In this document: positions 18,551-29,012 of the stretch, piece after piece
How positions within the stretch are numbered: position 1 is the stretch's first letter
Layout: every line of letters begins with the position of its first letter
Source of the DNA: Nitratireductor arenosus
GTDB lineage: Bacteria; Pseudomonadota; Alphaproteobacteria; Rhizobiales; Rhizobiaceae
Assembly: GCF_009742725.1 (NCBI RefSeq)
Contig: NZ_WPHG01000006.1
Location: 114,441 to 178,440 of the forward strand
DNA length: 64,000 nt
Direction: 5' to 3'
Program-made: the position numbers and the translations under genes
Notes under the pieces: generated by a model
Told to the model about the DNA's origin: nothing
Databases searched by the model: none
The model's input: the letters and a program-made list of their open reading frames with translations, nothing else

Positions 18551-19939
18551 ATGACCGCGACCCGATCTTCCCAACACAATACGTTTCTGGGCGGCGCTCT
18601 GCCCACCCTGTTCGTCCGCACCACCGCGCCGATCGTGCTCATCATGGCGATGAACGGCCTCCAGACAGTGATCGACGCCTACTTCCTGGGTGAGTTCGTC
18701 GGCGCCGCCGCGCTTTCGGCCGTCACGCTGATGTTCCCCGTCTACATGCTGCTCGTCGCGCTGGCCACGCTTGTCGCCGGCGGCATGGCAAGCGTTCTGG
18801 CCCGCCGCCTCGGCGCGGCCGATTTCGACGGCGCGCGCGCCGCCTTCGTCGGCGCACACACGCTCGCCCTTTTGCTGTGCCTCGGGCTGGTCGCCGGGTT
18901 TGCGCTTGGCGGCGCGGCCCTTGCCGGCTGGCTCGCCAACGGATCGGCCGGACTGGCGCGCGACGGCTATCGCTACATCTCCATCCTGATCTGGTTCTCG
19001 CCGGTGATGTTCGTGCTGTCGATCAACGCGGACGCACTGCGCTGCGAGGGTCGCATGGGCCTGATGGCGGCGGTCAGCCTGGTGACCTCAAGCGCCAATA
19101 TCGTCTTCAACTATCTGCTGATCGTCGTTTTCGATTTCGGTGTCGCCGGCTCCGCCGCCGGCACGGTCGCGGCCATGGTCATGTCATTCGCCGCCGTCCT
19201 GGTCTTCCGGTTGCGTGCCAGCACGCCGCTGAAGTTCGCCCTTCTGCCCGCCGATGCCTGGCGCCATGGCTGGCGCGAATTCCTGGCGCTGGGCGCGCCG
19301 CAGAGCCTGACCTTTCTCGGCATCTCGCTCGGCTCGGGCGCGACAATCGCCATGATCCAGGTCTGGGGCGGCGACGGATATACCGAAACGGTTGCCGCCT
19401 ACGGCATCGCCACCCGCGTGCTCACCTTCACCTATCTGCCGCTGCTCGGGCTGAGCATGGCGCTGCAGACGATCGCCGGAAACAATTTCGGCGCCGGGCT
19501 GTGGCATCGTTCGGACGCGAGTCTGCGACTGGCGGTTCTCGTTGCCTTGGCCTATTGCGCGAGCGTCCAGGTGAGCCTTTTGCTGGCGCGGCGGACGATC
19601 GGAGCCGTCTTCGTCGATGATCCGGCAACCGTTGCGGAACTCGCCCGTATCCTGCCGGTCGTCACCGCGGCCTATGTCGTCGTCGGCCCGCTGATGATGC
19701 TGGCCGGTTATTTCCAGGCGATCGGCGACGCGACCAGGACCGCCGTGCTCAATCTGTCGCGCACCTATCTGTTTGCGATCCCGCTCACCGTGGCTTTGCC
19801 GCCACTGATCGGCGAACAGGGCATCTGGCTCGCCTCGCCGTTGGCGGAGATGCTGGCCCTGTGCCTTGCCGTCATGGTGCTCGCGCATCGTCAGGCCAAA
19901 ACAGGCCGGCGTTGGGGTGTCTTCCACCAGAGCGCGTAG
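18551..19939 (+). CDS. MATE-family multidrug/toxin exporter
   Basis: 462 aa with about 12 hydrophobic segments in two homologous halves, the MATE topology. Conserved pieces include GLQTVIDAYFLGEFVGAAAL in the first half, MASVLARRLGAAD, and in the second half FLALGAPQSLTFLGIS and LGLSMALQTIAGNNFGAG. MATE proteins export cationic drugs or metabolites by sodium or proton antiport at the inner membrane; the substrate is unknown here. CAGGAG lies about 7 nt before ATG 18551. Transcribed divergently from the CorC/HlyC gene. Confidence 0.92.
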   Translation: MTATRSSQHNTFLGGALPTLFVRTTAPIVLIMAMNGLQTVIDAYFLGEFVGAAALSAVTLMFPVYMLLVALATLVAGGMASVLARRLGAADFDGARAAFVGAHTLALLLCLGLVAGFALGGAALAGWLANGSAGLARDGYRYISILIWFSPVMFVLSINADALRCEGRMGLMAAVSLVTSSANIVFNYLLIVVFDFGVAGSAAGTVAAMVMSFAAVLVFRLRASTPLKFALLPADAWRHGWREFLALGAPQSLTFLGISLGSGATIAMIQVWGGDGYTETVAAYGIATRVLTFTYLPLLGLSMALQTIAGNNFGAGLWHRSDASLRLAVLVALAYCASVQVSLLLARRTIGAVFVDDPATVAELARILPVVTAAYVVVGPLMMLAGYFQAIGDATRTAVLNLSRTYLFAIPLTVALPPLIGEQGIWLASPLAEMLALCLAVMVLAHRQAKTGRRWGVFHQSA

Positions 19940-19954
19940 TCGACGGGTGCAGAA

Positions 19955-20018
19955 CCGCGCGGGACGGGAGCGCAGGGCTGCCGGCCTCGGCCGCCCGGGC
20001 GCGTTTTGTCCCGCGCGG
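19955..20018. repeat. Perfect 11-bp inverted repeat between convergent genes
   Basis: CCGCGCGGGAC (19955-19965) pairs with GTCCCGCGCGG (20008-20018); the 42-nt loop is itself GC-rich and can fold further. It follows the MATE stop by 15 bp. No T-run follows on either strand, so termination is possible but unproven. Confidence 0.5.
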
Positions 20019-20145
20019 CATGAATCCCCGCGCGAAGTAGCGGAATCGATCTGTCAACGCACAGGCGCAACGCCCTGTTGCATTTGGCTTTTCAAAGCCG
20101 CGCGACGGGGCATGGGCGGGAGGGGATTGCTGGGCGCTGACGGGA

Positions 20146-20766
20146 CTACGAGCCGCGCTTGAACGTGCTGAACTGGAATTTCTGCACCGCCCCCCACGGC
20201 GTCTTGTGCTCGTGACGACGGCTGTCGACGAGGATATAGCCGGGGCCGAGCAGGCGCGAAAGACTGTCGGCATTATGCCGGACGACCGGCAGGCCGCTGC
20301 ACTTTTCCGGGCCGTCGGGCGCGAAGGTGCCGATGATGACATGTCCCCCGTCCTTGAGCCCGCGATTCAACCGCTCGATATAGGCCCGCTGATCATCCGC
20401 CCCGGTGAGGAAGTGAAAAGCCGCGCGGTCGTGCCAGATATCGTATGCCTCCGGTGGCTGCCAGCGTCGGGCATCGGCCGTAATCCATTTGGCAGCGTCG
20501 GACCGTGCGCCGAGACGAACCTGAGCGGCCGCGAGCGCGGCGGCCGAAAGGTCGAGAACGCTGACATGGGCAAACCCCTTGTCCAGCAGGCAGTCGACCA
20601 GCCGCGAAGCGCCGCCACCGACATCCACGATAGTGTCGTCGGGGCTCGCGCCGACAAGGGCAAGCAGGGTCAACGAGATGTCCGGCTCGTCCTGGAACCA
20701 GCTCACCTCGCCTTCGGTCTTGCTGCCATAGACATTGTCCCAATGGGCCTGATCATTACCGTTCAC
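20146..20766 (-). CDS. Class I SAM-dependent methyltransferase
   Basis: 206 aa. Motif I is VDVGGGASRLVDCLL; VLDLSAAALAAAQVRL supplies the acidic residue for the ribose; WHDRAAFHFLT is the post-I/IV region. The N-terminus HWDNVYGSKTEGEVSWFQ is shared by a family of small methyltransferases annotated as class I/methyltransferase 12; the substrate is unknown. The start is taken as GTG 20766 because GGAGG lies 5 nt upstream; ATG 20802 has no ribosome site. Separated by about 100 bp from the sigma-factor gene upstream, so possibly part of that unit, but more likely separate. Confidence 0.85.
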   Translation of the reverse strand: MNGNDQAHWDNVYGSKTEGEVSWFQDEPDISLTLLALVGASPDDTIVDVGGGASRLVDCLLDKGFAHVSVLDLSAAALAAAQVRLGARSDAAKWITADARRWQPPEAYDIWHDRAAFHFLTGADDQRAYIERLNRGLKDGGHVIIGTFAPDGPEKCSGLPVVRHNADSLSRLLGPGYILVDSRRHEHKTPWGAVQKFQFSTFKRGS

Positions 20767-20864
20767 GCTCGCCTCCGCGGATAGGGGAACTTTGAGCCCC
20801 ATATCGGATGGCGCGCGTGCGGCTGCAAGACGTCGCAAACACCACCATCGCGATCCCCGATGCC

Positions 20865-22139
20865 TCAGCGCGCCGGGCGCTCGCCGCGAGCGCAGGCTTG
20901 CGCCCGTTCGGTGAGCAGTGCCTTTTCGCGCGCATTGCGCGTCAGCGTCGACGCCTGCTCGAACTCGGCCCGCGCCTCAGCGAAGCGACCGAGCTTGGCG
21001 AGGAAATCGCCCCGTACGCTCGGCAGCAGATGATAGGCCTTGAGCGCGTTTCCCGTGACCAAGCGGTCGACGATCTCCAATCCCGCCGCCGGGCCACGCG
21101 CCATCGACACCGCCACGGCGCGGTTGAGCTCGACCACCGGCGACGGCGTCAGCCGGGCCAATTCGGCGTAGAGGTCGGCGATGCGCGCCCAATCCGTCTC
21201 GCCAGCGGTCACGGCGCGCGCATGACAGGCCGCGATAGCCGCCTGCAGCACGTATGAGCCGCGCCCGCCCAGCGTCTCGGCACGGGCGAGCCCGGCAAGC
21301 CCGCGCCTGATCAGCAGCCGATTCCAGCGTCCCCGGTCCTGGTCGAGCAGGAGAACGGGTTCGCCCTTCTCGTCGGTGCGCGCACCGATGCGCGAGGCCT
21401 GGATTTCCATCAGCGCGACCAGCCCATGGACTTCCGGCTCGTCCGGCGCCAATTCGGCCAGGATGCGCCCGAGCCGCATCGCCTCCTCGCAAAGCTGCGG
21501 CCGGGTCCAGTCATTGCCGGCGGTCGCCGAATAACCCTCGTTGAAGATCAGATAGATCACCGCCAGTACCGAGCCCAGCCGTTCCGCCATCTGCGTCCCG
21601 CGCGGCACCTCGAAGGCAACATTGGCCTCGGCCAGAGCCTTCTTGGCGCGCACGATGCGCTGCGCGACCGTCGGTTCGGGAACGAGAAAGGCGCGCGCGA
21701 TCTCGCCGGTGGTCAGTCCGCCCACCAGTCGCAGCGTGAGCGCGGCGCGCGCCTCGGCCGACAACACCGGGTGACATGCGGTGAAGATCAGGCTCAAGAG
21801 GTCGTCGCCGACGGGGTCGTCCATCGCCGCCTCGATATCGGCCACCGGATCCAGCTCGGCTTCCATGTCGCGACCGATCTCGGCATGCTTGCGCTCGATC
21901 AGCTTGTTGTGGCGGAAATGATCGATGGCGCGGCGCTTGGCGGTGGCCATCAGCCAGGCTCCGGGCCTGTCGGGAACGCCGGTCCGCGGCCAGCTTTTGA
22001 GCGCAGCAACGAGCGCTTCCTGCGCGAACTCCTCGGCCAGGCCGACATCGCGCACCTGCCTCGTAAGGCTGGCGATCAGCTTCGCCTGTTCGATACGCCA
22101 GACCGCCTCGATGGCGCGATGAGTGTCGGTGCCCGTCAC
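20865..22139 (-). CDS. ECF sigma factor of the DGPF-linked type (ECF42)
   Basis: 424 aa, about twice the length of an ordinary ECF sigma factor. Region 2 is seen in RDVGLAEEFAQEALVAALK and the -10-reading segment WLMATAKRRAIDHFRHN. Region 4 is LTTGEIARAFLVPEPTVAQR. A long C-terminal TPR-like domain follows (residues ~190-424, FNEGYSATAGNDWTRPQLCEEA onward), which defines the ECF42/DUF6596 class. This class is known to be encoded with DGPF (YCII-like) proteins and needs no anti-sigma factor. Two DGPF genes lie just upstream on the same strand, and a matching promoter is seen before the first one. GTG 22139 gives the family start MTGTDTHRAIEAVWRIE. Confidence 0.93.
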   Translation of the reverse strand: MTGTDTHRAIEAVWRIEQAKLIASLTRQVRDVGLAEEFAQEALVAALKSWPRTGVPDRPGAWLMATAKRRAIDHFRHNKLIERKHAEIGRDMEAELDPVADIEAAMDDPVGDDLLSLIFTACHPVLSAEARAALTLRLVGGLTTGEIARAFLVPEPTVAQRIVRAKKALAEANVAFEVPRGTQMAERLGSVLAVIYLIFNEGYSATAGNDWTRPQLCEEAMRLGRILAELAPDEPEVHGLVALMEIQASRIGARTDEKGEPVLLLDQDRGRWNRLLIRRGLAGLARAETLGGRGSYVLQAAIAACHARAVTAGETDWARIADLYAELARLTPSPVVELNRAVAVSMARGPAAGLEIVDRLVTGNALKAYHLLPSVRGDFLAKLGRFAEARAEFEQASTLTRNAREKALLTERAQACARGERPAR

Positions 22140-22272
22140 GCGCCCCGAATAGAACGGGGATCGCGACGACGCAAGTCACGCTTTGCACCCATGCTGACTG
22201 GTTTCCCGCCGATTGGTGAACGAACCGCGATCCAATATCTTGGCGTTAATCGCTGCCGTGACGAACGCGGGC

Positions 22273-22683
22273 TCAGCGGTTCTGCATGTCGGCGAAGTCG
22301 GAGAGCGAACCCTGCATGTCTTCGGGAAAATCGCCCGTTTCCATCACCTGTCTGACCTCGATCATCTCGTTGGGCGCACCCGGACAGCGCCGGGCCCATT
22401 CGATCGCCGCAGCGCGCGAGGCAACGTCGATCACCCAGTAACCGCCCAGCACCTCCTTGGCCTCCGTGAAAGGCCCATCCGTGACCACCGGACGTCCGGT
22501 GTCGAAGCGCACCCGCGCGCCCATCGAGGGCGGATGAAGACCGTCGCATGCGACCAGCACGCCGGCCTGCTGCATCGCGCGATTATAGTCCATCATCGCG
22601 TCGAGCTGGTCCTTGTCGTCGGGCATGGTTCCCGGCGCGGCACTCTCGTAGCCGGCCGGGATCATCAGCATCATGAATCTCAT
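22273..22683 (-). CDS. DGPF/YCII-family protein (second of two)
   Basis: 136 aa. It carries the diagnostic motif [19 protein letters not shown] and the N-terminal [13 protein letters not shown] strand of the ferredoxin-like YCII fold. Function is unknown; the family co-occurs with ECF42 sigma factors and is presumed to act in signalling to them or as their target. A GAGGAG ribosome site precedes ATG 22683. It lies 49 bp after the other DGPF gene and 133 bp before the sigma gene. Confidence 0.92.
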   Translation of the reverse strand: MRFMMLMIPAGYESAAPGTMPDDKDQLDAMMDYNRAMQQAGVLVACDGLHPPSMGARVRFDTGRPVVTDGPFTEAKEVLGGYWVIDVASRAAAIEWARRCPGAPNEMIEVRQVMETGDFPEDMQGSLSDFADMQNR

Positions 22684-22732
22684 CTGGTTCTCCTCAGGCG
22701 GTCAAGGCGCACAAGTCGCTTTCGCCGTAAAA

Positions 22733-23149
22733 TCAATCCCGGCCCTCGGTCTGGGCGCGCAGGCGTTGCTCACGTTCGCGGACTTCCGGCGTGGCGGCGT
22801 CGCCGAAATCCTCCAGCTCGAAGATCGGCCTGATCTCGACCTGGCCGTCCTGAAAGGGCGAACGCTTCAGCCACTCTATCGCCTCGTCCATCGATTTGAC
22901 CTGCAGGATCCAGAAACCGGCAACCAGTTCCTTGGTTTCGGCGAAGGGTCCGTCCACGACCATGCGTTCGGTGCCCGAAAAATCGATCCGCGCCGCTTTC
23001 CTGGATGGATGCAACCCCTCGCCGGCAAGCAGCACGCCCGATTTCACCAGTTCCTCGTTGAACCGGCCCATCTCGTTCAAAAGCTCCGTGCTCGGCATCA
23101 CGCCGGCTTCGGAATCGGCTGTTGCCTTGACCAATACCATCACACGCAT
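22733..23149 (-). CDS. DGPF/YCII-family protein (first of two)
   Basis: 138 aa. Starts [16 protein letters not shown] and contains [20 protein letters not shown], so the D-G-P-F motif is intact. Two in-frame ATGs further upstream are ignored because AAGGAGAG sits correctly before ATG 23149. Clear paralogue of the next gene. First gene of a probable three-gene operon with the ECF42 sigma factor; the family function is not established. Confidence 0.92.
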   Translation of the reverse strand: MRVMVLVKATADSEAGVMPSTELLNEMGRFNEELVKSGVLLAGEGLHPSRKAARIDFSGTERMVVDGPFAETKELVAGFWILQVKSMDEAIEWLKRSPFQDGQVEIRPIFELEDFGDAATPEVREREQRLRAQTEGRD

Positions 23150-23208
23150 CTTGCTCTCCTTCACCTCGTATCCCTTACCGGCCCATCGCGGGACGGTTTC
23201 GTCAACAC

Positions 23209-23235
23209 GACGCACGGGCGCTCGCGAAATCGACA
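23209..23235 (-). promoter_or_regulatory. Candidate ECF42-dependent promoter
   Basis: On the minus strand TGTCGA (23230-23235) is followed after exactly 17 bp by CGTC (23209-23212). TGTCGA in the -35 and CGA/TC in the -10 is, as I recall, the motif described for ECF42 promoters. It would start transcription about 50 nt upstream of the first DGPF gene, making the unit self-activating. Confidence 0.6.
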
Positions 23236-23332
23236 TCGGACGGCATTTTTTTGTAACGGGAATTTCCTCCCGGTGGCGAGGCGGCACGCGCGCGCCTATC
23301 TTGGCGGACACACACTATGCAGGATGGATGCC

Positions 23333-24724
23333 ATGACGCACACGCGCACCGAAACCGACACGTTCGGCCCGATCGATGTTCCGGCAGACCGTTATTGGGG
23401 TGCGCAGGCGCAGCGTTCGCTGGAGAATTTCAGCATCGGCTGGGAAAAACAGCCGCTATCGATCGTGCGCGCGCTCGGCATCGTCAAGCGCGCCGCCGCC
23501 GAGACCAATCAAGCGCTCGGTCGCCTCGACACCGAACGCGCCGACGCGATCGCGGCCGCGGCCCAGGAGGTGAGCGACGGCCGCCTCGACAAGCATTTTC
23601 CGCTTTCCGTGTGGCAGACCGGATCCGGCACCCAGTCCAACATGAACGCCAACGAGGTGATCGCAAACCGGGCGATCGAGATACTCGGCGGCACCGTCGG
23701 ATCGAAGGACCCGGTCCATCCCAACGATCACGTCAATATGAGCCAGTCGTCCAACGACACCTTCCCGACCGCCATGCATATCGCCTGCGCGGAGCGCATC
23801 GTGCACGACCTTTTGCCCGCGCTCTCCCACCTGCACGATGCACTCGACGCCAAGGCGAAAGCGTTCGCGGACATCGTCAAGATCGGCCGCACCCACACCC
23901 AGGACGCCACGCCCCTGACGCTCGGCCAGGAATTTTCCGGCTACGCCGCGCAGGTCGCCTCCGCGATCGCCCGCATCGAAACCACCCTGCCCGGCCTGAT
24001 GGAACTTGCCCAGGGCGGCACCGCGGTCGGCACCGGGCTCAACGCGCCGGTCGGCTTCGCCGAAAAGATTGCCGAACGGATCGCAGCCATAACCGGCCTG
24101 CCCTTTACCACCGCGCCCAACAAGTTCGAGGCGCTCGCCGCGCACGATGCGATGGTGTTCGCGCACGGCGCGATCAACGCCGCCGCCGCCGCGCTCTACA
24201 AGATCGCCAACGACATCCGCTTTCTCGGCTCCGGGCCGCGTTCGGGGCTCGGCGAACTCGCCCTGCCGGAAAATGAGCCCGGATCCTCGATCATGCCGGG
24301 CAAGGTCAACCCGACCCAGTGCGAGGCGCTGACCCAGGTCTGCGTCCAGGTCTTCGGCAACAATGCCGCACTGACCTTCGCCGGCAGCCAGGGCCATTTC
24401 GAGCTCAATGTCTACAACCCGGTGATGGCCTATAATTTCCTGCAATCGGTACAGTTGATGGCCGACGCAGCGCGCTCCTTCACCGACCGGTGCGTCGCCG
24501 GCATCGAAGCGCGCGAAGACAATATCCAGGCGGCACTCGAACGTTCGCTGATGCTGGTCACCGCGCTCGCACCCACCATCGGCTACGACAACGCGGCGAA
24601 AATCGCCAAGAACGCGCATAAGAACGGCACCACCCTGCGCGAGGAGGCGCTGGCGACGGGGCTGGTCGACGCGCAGGACTACGACCGTCTCGTGCGGCCG
24701 CGGGAGATGACGAAGCCGGGATAA
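23333..24724 (+). CDS. fumC: Fumarate hydratase, class II
   Basis: 463 aa, normal length. Hydrates fumarate to malate in the TCA cycle without an iron-sulfur cluster. Landmarks: [52 protein letters not shown] with the catalytic His, and the superfamily signature [15 protein letters not shown] with the catalytic Ser loop. ATG 23333 is preferred (AGGA 8-9 nt upstream); ATG 23324 would add three residues. A long in-frame upstream extension is a shadow of the DGPF gene. Divergent from the ECF42 operon. Confidence 0.97.
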   Translation: MTHTRTETDTFGPIDVPADRYWGAQAQRSLENFSIGWEKQPLSIVRALGIVKRAAAETNQALGRLDTERADAIAAAAQEVSDGRLDKHFPLSVWQTGSGTQSNMNANEVIANRAIEILGGTVGSKDPVHPNDHVNMSQSSNDTFPTAMHIACAERIVHDLLPALSHLHDALDAKAKAFADIVKIGRTHTQDATPLTLGQEFSGYAAQVASAIARIETTLPGLMELAQGGTAVGTGLNAPVGFAEKIAERIAAITGLPFTTAPNKFEALAAHDAMVFAHGAINAAAAALYKIANDIRFLGSGPRSGLGELALPENEPGSSIMPGKVNPTQCEALTQVCVQVFGNNAALTFAGSQGHFELNVYNPVMAYNFLQSVQLMADAARSFTDRCVAGIEAREDNIQAALERSLMLVTALAPTIGYDNAAKIAKNAHKNGTTLREEALATGLVDAQDYDRLVRPREMTKPG

Positions 24725-24847
24725 GATGGAGCCGTCGCCATTCTCCGTTCAACAATCGTGAACGAACAGTCCCCTGACAGACACTTTTTGCCACAGACGC
24801 ATGACCTTATCTTCACGCCACTGAAAAAACCTCCGGAGAACACTCTT

Positions 24848-25246
24848 ATGTCAACCAGCGTCATCCTGCTCATCGCGCGCATTCTGCTCTCGGTGATGTT
24901 CATCATGGCCGGCCTGCAAAAATTCGGCACAATCGACGGCACCGCCGGCTACATCACCTCGGTCGGCCTGCCGGCCGGCACGCTTCTGGCCTGGCTCGCG
25001 GCGATTTTCGAAACGCTTGCCGGCATCGCCCTTTTGGTCGGCTTCCAGACCGGACTGACCGCGTTGGCGCTCGCCGCCTTCTGCGTTTTCACCGGTTTCG
25101 TCTTCCACTACGCGCCGGCCGACCAGATGCAGATGATCCTGTTCATGAAGAACATCACCATCGCCGGCGGCCTGCTCGCCCTGTTCGTGGCCGGCCCCGG
25201 TTCGCTGTCGGTCGACGCCCGCACCGGCAAGACGGTCGCCGCGTAA
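24848..25246 (+). CDS. DoxX-family membrane protein
   Basis: 132 aa with four hydrophobic segments (SVILLIARILLSVMFIMAG, TLLAWLAAIFETLAGIALL, TGLTALALAAFCVFTGFVF, ITIAGGLLALFVAGPG). The pattern GLQKFGTIDGT after the first helix and the F-E-T/L-A-G-x-A-L in the second are typical of the DoxX/YphA group. Biochemical role unclear; some homologues form redox or stress complexes in the membrane. ATG 24848 follows CGGAG by about 9 nt. Single gene downstream of fumC. Confidence 0.88.
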   Translation: MSTSVILLIARILLSVMFIMAGLQKFGTIDGTAGYITSVGLPAGTLLAWLAAIFETLAGIALLVGFQTGLTALALAAFCVFTGFVFHYAPADQMQMILFMKNITIAGGLLALFVAGPGSLSVDARTGKTVAA

Positions 25247-25309
25247 CCCATACAGTCGAAATACCGACGGTCCGGGAGGTTTCCGGGCCGTCGCGATGCC
25301 AAAACCCGC

Positions 25310-27034
25310 CTATGCTGTCTCGTCGACCGCCAGGCCGAGCTCCTCGATCATGGTCTCGCGCATGATGAATTTCTGCGGCTTGCCGGTAACCGTCATCGGC
25401 AGCACGTCCTTGACCCGTACATGGCGCGGGATCTTGAAATGGGCGATCTGTCCCTGGCAGAAGGCGCGGATTTCGTCCTCGGTCGGCGCCTCGCCCGCCG
25501 CGACCACCCAGGCGCAGATCTCCTCGCCGTAGCGCGGGTCCGGCACGCCGAACACCTGAACCTCGCGCACCTTGGGATGACGGTATAAAAACTCCTCGAT
25601 CTCGCGCGGATAGACGTTCTCTCCGCCGCGGATGATCATGTCCTTCACCCGCCCAACAATGTTGCAATACCCTTGCGCGTCGATCGTGGCGAGATCGCCG
25701 GTATGCATCCAACCGTCTGCGTCGATCGCTTCGGCGGTTCGTTCCGGCTCGTCCCAATAGCCTTTCATCACCGAATAGCCGCGCGTGCACAACTCGCCCG
25801 AGACCCCCACCGGCACCGTCGCGCCATCCGCGACGACGATCTTGACCTCGACATGCGGATGAACCCGTCCCACCGTCGAGACGCGCTTTTCCAGCGGATC
25901 GTCGACATGGCTTTGGAAGGAGACCGGGCTGGTCTCCGTCATGCCGTAGGCAATGGTCACTTCGCTCATGTTCATGTCGCGCTGCACCCGCTTCATCACC
26001 TCGACCGGACAGGGCGCGCCGGCCATGATGCCGGTTCGCAGGCTGGAAAGGTCGAAACCGGTGAAACCGGGGTGGTCGAGCATGGCCACGAACATGGTCG
26101 GCACTCCGTAGAGACCGGTGCAGCGCTCGCCGGCCACCGCCGCCAGCGTCGCCTCGGGGTCGAAACCCTCGCCGGGAAAGATCATCGCCGCGCCCTTGCT
26201 CACGCAGCCCAGCGTGCCCATGACCATGCCGAAGCAATGATAAAGCGGCACCGGGATCGCCAACCGGTCGGCCTCGGTGAAATTCATCGTCTGGGTGACG
26301 AAATGGGCGTTGTTGAGAATGTTGCGATGGCTGAGCGTCGCGCCTTTGGGCGCACCGGTGGTACCACTGGTGAACTGGATGTTGATCGCGTCGTCCGGAT
26401 CGAGACCGGCGCTGACCGCATCGAGCCGCGCATGCTCCTCGGCCCCGCCGAGTTCCATCACCTCCTGGAAGCCGAACATGCCGGGCGAACGCCCCTCGCC
26501 CATGCGGATGACGGTGGTCAGCGCCGGCAGGCGCGCCGCCTTCAGGCCACCCGGCACGGCCTCGTCCAGTTCCGGCGCGAGCTCGCGGATCATGCCGAGA
26601 TAATCGGACGATTTGAACGCGGCCGCGGTGATCAGCGCCCGGCAGCCCACCTTGTTGAGCGCGTAGTCCAGTTCGTAGAGCCGGTAGGACGGGTTGATGT
26701 TGACCAGCACGACGCCGATACGTGCGGTGGCGAACTGCGTCAGCAGCCATTCGCGCCGGTTGGGCGACCAGATGCCGACCCGGTCGCCGCGGCCGATGCC
26801 AAGCGCCAGCAGCCCCGCGGCAAGCCGGTCGACCTCGTCGGCAAATTCCCGCCAGGTCAGCCGGGTCCCCTCGGCGCAAAACACGGCGGCCTCGCGCTCG
26901 CCGAAGCGCGCCACGGTCGCGGCAAGCCGGGCGGGGATGGTTTCTTCCAGCAGGGGCCGCGTCCGATCCCCCACGACATGCGAAAGCCCGTCGACCGGCG
27001 TCAACGCTGGTTCCCGGGCCGGCTGATTGGTCAT
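25310..27034 (-). CDS. AMP-dependent acyl-CoA synthetase (FadD-like)
   Basis: 574 aa. Activates a carboxylic acid, probably a medium- or long-chain fatty acid, through an acyl-AMP to the CoA thioester. The AMP-binding P-loop is [16 protein letters not shown], the Y-G-M-T-E motif is [13 protein letters not shown], and the hinge is [16 protein letters not shown]. The C-terminal catalytic Lys lies in [12 protein letters not shown]. The overall layout matches the fatty-acyl-CoA ligases often annotated FadD2 or AMP-binding protein. 106 bp downstream of hisG; likely a separate unit. Confidence 0.92.
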   Translation of the reverse strand: MTNQPAREPALTPVDGLSHVVGDRTRPLLEETIPARLAATVARFGEREAAVFCAEGTRLTWREFADEVDRLAAGLLALGIGRGDRVGIWSPNRREWLLTQFATARIGVVLVNINPSYRLYELDYALNKVGCRALITAAAFKSSDYLGMIRELAPELDEAVPGGLKAARLPALTTVIRMGEGRSPGMFGFQEVMELGGAEEHARLDAVSAGLDPDDAINIQFTSGTTGAPKGATLSHRNILNNAHFVTQTMNFTEADRLAIPVPLYHCFGMVMGTLGCVSKGAAMIFPGEGFDPEATLAAVAGERCTGLYGVPTMFVAMLDHPGFTGFDLSSLRTGIMAGAPCPVEVMKRVQRDMNMSEVTIAYGMTETSPVSFQSHVDDPLEKRVSTVGRVHPHVEVKIVVADGATVPVGVSGELCTRGYSVMKGYWDEPERTAEAIDADGWMHTGDLATIDAQGYCNIVGRVKDMIIRGGENVYPREIEEFLYRHPKVREVQVFGVPDPRYGEEICAWVVAAGEAPTEDEIRAFCQGQIAHFKIPRHVRVKDVLPMTVTGKPQKFIMRETMIEELGLAVDETA

Positions 27035-27140
27035 GCCTGTCCTCTCTGACGCCGCCGTCGACCTGCCGCGGCCGGCTTTCGGAGGAGTTTAGCACCCGGC
27101 ATCGCCGCCGCAATGCGCCGGCCGCGCTTCGGGACGGCGC

Positions 27141-27839
27141 CTACAGCGCCCGGGCCACCCTGTCGCCGATCTCGGCAACCAGCGCCGCGTCGGCCGTCTC
27201 GCGCGCCTTCAGCGCCGTCACCAGGCACGCCTGCGATTTCAGGATGATGCCGTCGTCGAGCACGCGCAGATGATTGGCCTTCAGCGTCGAGCCGGTGGAG
27301 GTGATGTCGACGATCACGTCGGCCTGGCCGGCAGCCGGCGCGCCTTCGGTGGCGCCGAGGCTTTCCACGATCCGGTAGACCTGGATGCCGTGCATCTGGG
27401 AAAAGAACTGCTGCGTGAGGCGCCAGTACTTGGTCGCGATCCTGAGCCGGCGGCCATGGCGCTGGCGAAAATCCGCCGCCACGTCGTCGAGATCGGCCAT
27501 GGTGGCCACGTCGAGCCAGATATCGGGCACCGCGACCACCACGTCGGCCCGGCCGAAGCCCAGCCGCGCGGCGATGGCGACCCGGGCCTGCCAGTCGGCC
27601 AGGCTCTCGCGCACCAGATCCTCGCCGGTTACGCCGAGGTCGACGGCACCGCGGCCGAGCTCGCTGGCAATCTCCGATGCCGACAGGAAGGCGACCTCGA
27701 TGTCGTCGCGGCCATCGATACGGGCGCGGTAGCGGCGCGTATCTTGCGGCGCCACGACCGGCAGCCCGGCGCGCGCGAACACCGCCATCGCCTCCTCGCG
27801 CAGACGGCCCTTGGACGGCAGGGCGAGCGTGACGGTCAT
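27141..27839 (-). CDS. hisG: ATP phosphoribosyltransferase catalytic subunit (short form)
   Basis: First step of histidine synthesis: ATP + PRPP to phosphoribosyl-ATP. 232 aa, the short HisG that lacks the regulatory ACT-like domain and works with HisZ. Visible: [40 protein letters not shown], and the PRPP-binding loop [18 protein letters not shown]. It overlaps hisZ by 4 bp (ATGA), so the two subunits are translationally coupled. Confidence 0.96.
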   Translation of the reverse strand: MTVTLALPSKGRLREEAMAVFARAGLPVVAPQDTRRYRARIDGRDDIEVAFLSASEIASELGRGAVDLGVTGEDLVRESLADWQARVAIAARLGFGRADVVVAVPDIWLDVATMADLDDVAADFRQRHGRRLRIATKYWRLTQQFFSQMHGIQVYRIVESLGATEGAPAAGQADVIVDITSTGSTLKANHLRVLDDGIILKSQACLVTALKARETADAALVAEIGDRVARAL

Positions 27840-28954
27840 GGCGCGGCCTCCCGCAGGGCCTCGATCCGGTCGAGCCAGACCGAAAAGCCGACGCCGGGTA
27901 TCGGGTTTTGCGCCCCCAGAAGCGTCAGCAGCCGGTCGTAACGGCCGCCGCCGGCAAGCGGCCGCTCGCCGCCTGCGGCCGAGATCTCGAAGACGAGCCC
28001 GGTATAATAGTCGAGCGGCCGGCCGAAGGCGGCGTCGTAATGGACGCCATTGCCCGCCAGGTTGTAAGCCGCGATCGCGTCGGCGCGGGCGGCGAAACCG
28101 TCGAGCGCGGCTCCCAGCGAAATGCCGGCATCGCCCGCGAAGGCCTCGAGCGCGGCGGCCGCGTCGCCGAGCGGCGCGTGGATCGCCAGAAAGCGCTTCA
28201 GCGCCGCGAACGCCTCGGCCGACAGCCTGACGCTTCTCAGCTCGGCCTTTTCGATCAGCCGGCGGGCGATCTCGGCCGGCGTGCGCCCGAGCGCCGCCGA
28301 CAGGTCGGCCTCCTCCATGCCTGCCGCGATATGCGCCGTCAGCCCGCCATGATCGCCATCGGCGACGAAGGCGGCGACCGGCGCCGGCAGGGCGACGTTT
28401 TTGGGCGGATCGGCGAGGTCGGCAAGCGCCGCCTCGAGCTGGTCCGGCGCGCCGAAGGCGCGGGCAAGTCGCATACGCCAGCCGCGCGGCAGGCCGAGCG
28501 CGGCAAGCACGGCCTCGAAAATCGTCTGGTCGCCGAGCGTGACCGAAAGCGTCCGTCCGGGCAGCGTCCGCTCAAGCAGCGCATGCGCATCGGCCAGCGA
28601 ACGGGCGTCGGCGGTCGCGATGTCGGTCTCGCCCAGATCCTCGATGCCGGCCTGGAAGAACTCGCTGCCGCCCTCGCGGCGCTGGCGAAAAACCTCGCCG
28701 AGATAGGCATAGCGGCGCGGCGTACCGGCGCGGCTTTCGATATGGTCGAGACAGACGGGAATGGTGAATTCGGGCCTGAGGCACAGCGTCTCGCCGGTTT
28801 CGCTCTCCGTCAGGTAGATACGCCGGCGCAGATCCTCGCCGGCCATGTCCAGAAACGGCTCGGCCGGCTGCAACATCGCCACCTCGACCATCGCCGCGCC
28901 GCGCTCGGCGAACACGGCCGCAATATCCTCGGCAAAGGGCGGACGCGCCGTCAT
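27836..28954 (-). CDS. hisZ: ATP phosphoribosyltransferase regulatory subunit
   Basis: 372 aa. A HisRS-like protein that lost aminoacylation and acts as the regulatory partner of short HisG. The class II synthetase fold shows in [43 protein letters not shown] (motif 2) and [14 protein letters not shown] (motif 3). The HisRS-specific anticodon-binding domain is absent. It lies between hisS and hisG on the same strand, 58 bp after hisS. Confidence 0.95.
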   Translation of the reverse strand: MTARPPFAEDIAAVFAERGAAMVEVAMLQPAEPFLDMAGEDLRRRIYLTESETGETLCLRPEFTIPVCLDHIESRAGTPRRYAYLGEVFRQRREGGSEFFQAGIEDLGETDIATADARSLADAHALLERTLPGRTLSVTLGDQTIFEAVLAALGLPRGWRMRLARAFGAPDQLEAALADLADPPKNVALPAPVAAFVADGDHGGLTAHIAAGMEEADLSAALGRTPAEIARRLIEKAELRSVRLSAEAFAALKRFLAIHAPLGDAAAALEAFAGDAGISLGAALDGFAARADAIAAYNLAGNGVHYDAAFGRPLDYYTGLVFEISAAGGERPLAGGGRYDRLLTLLGAQNPIPGVGFSVWLDRIEALREAAP

Positions 28955-29012
28955 GACCGCCCGCTGCCGGCCGCGCGCACGAAGCCCGCGCGCGAAGAGA
29001 CAGAAGCCCGCA

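Noticed and set aside
25267..25293. Hairpin after the DoxX gene as an intrinsic terminator
   Set aside because: A 10-bp stem with one G-T pair is present, but there is no T-run on either strand, so it is not reported as a terminator.
25155..27113. 652-codon minus-strand ORF over the acyl-CoA synthetase
   Set aside because: Same strand, different frame; the 574-codon frame has every AMP-binding motif, this one has none.
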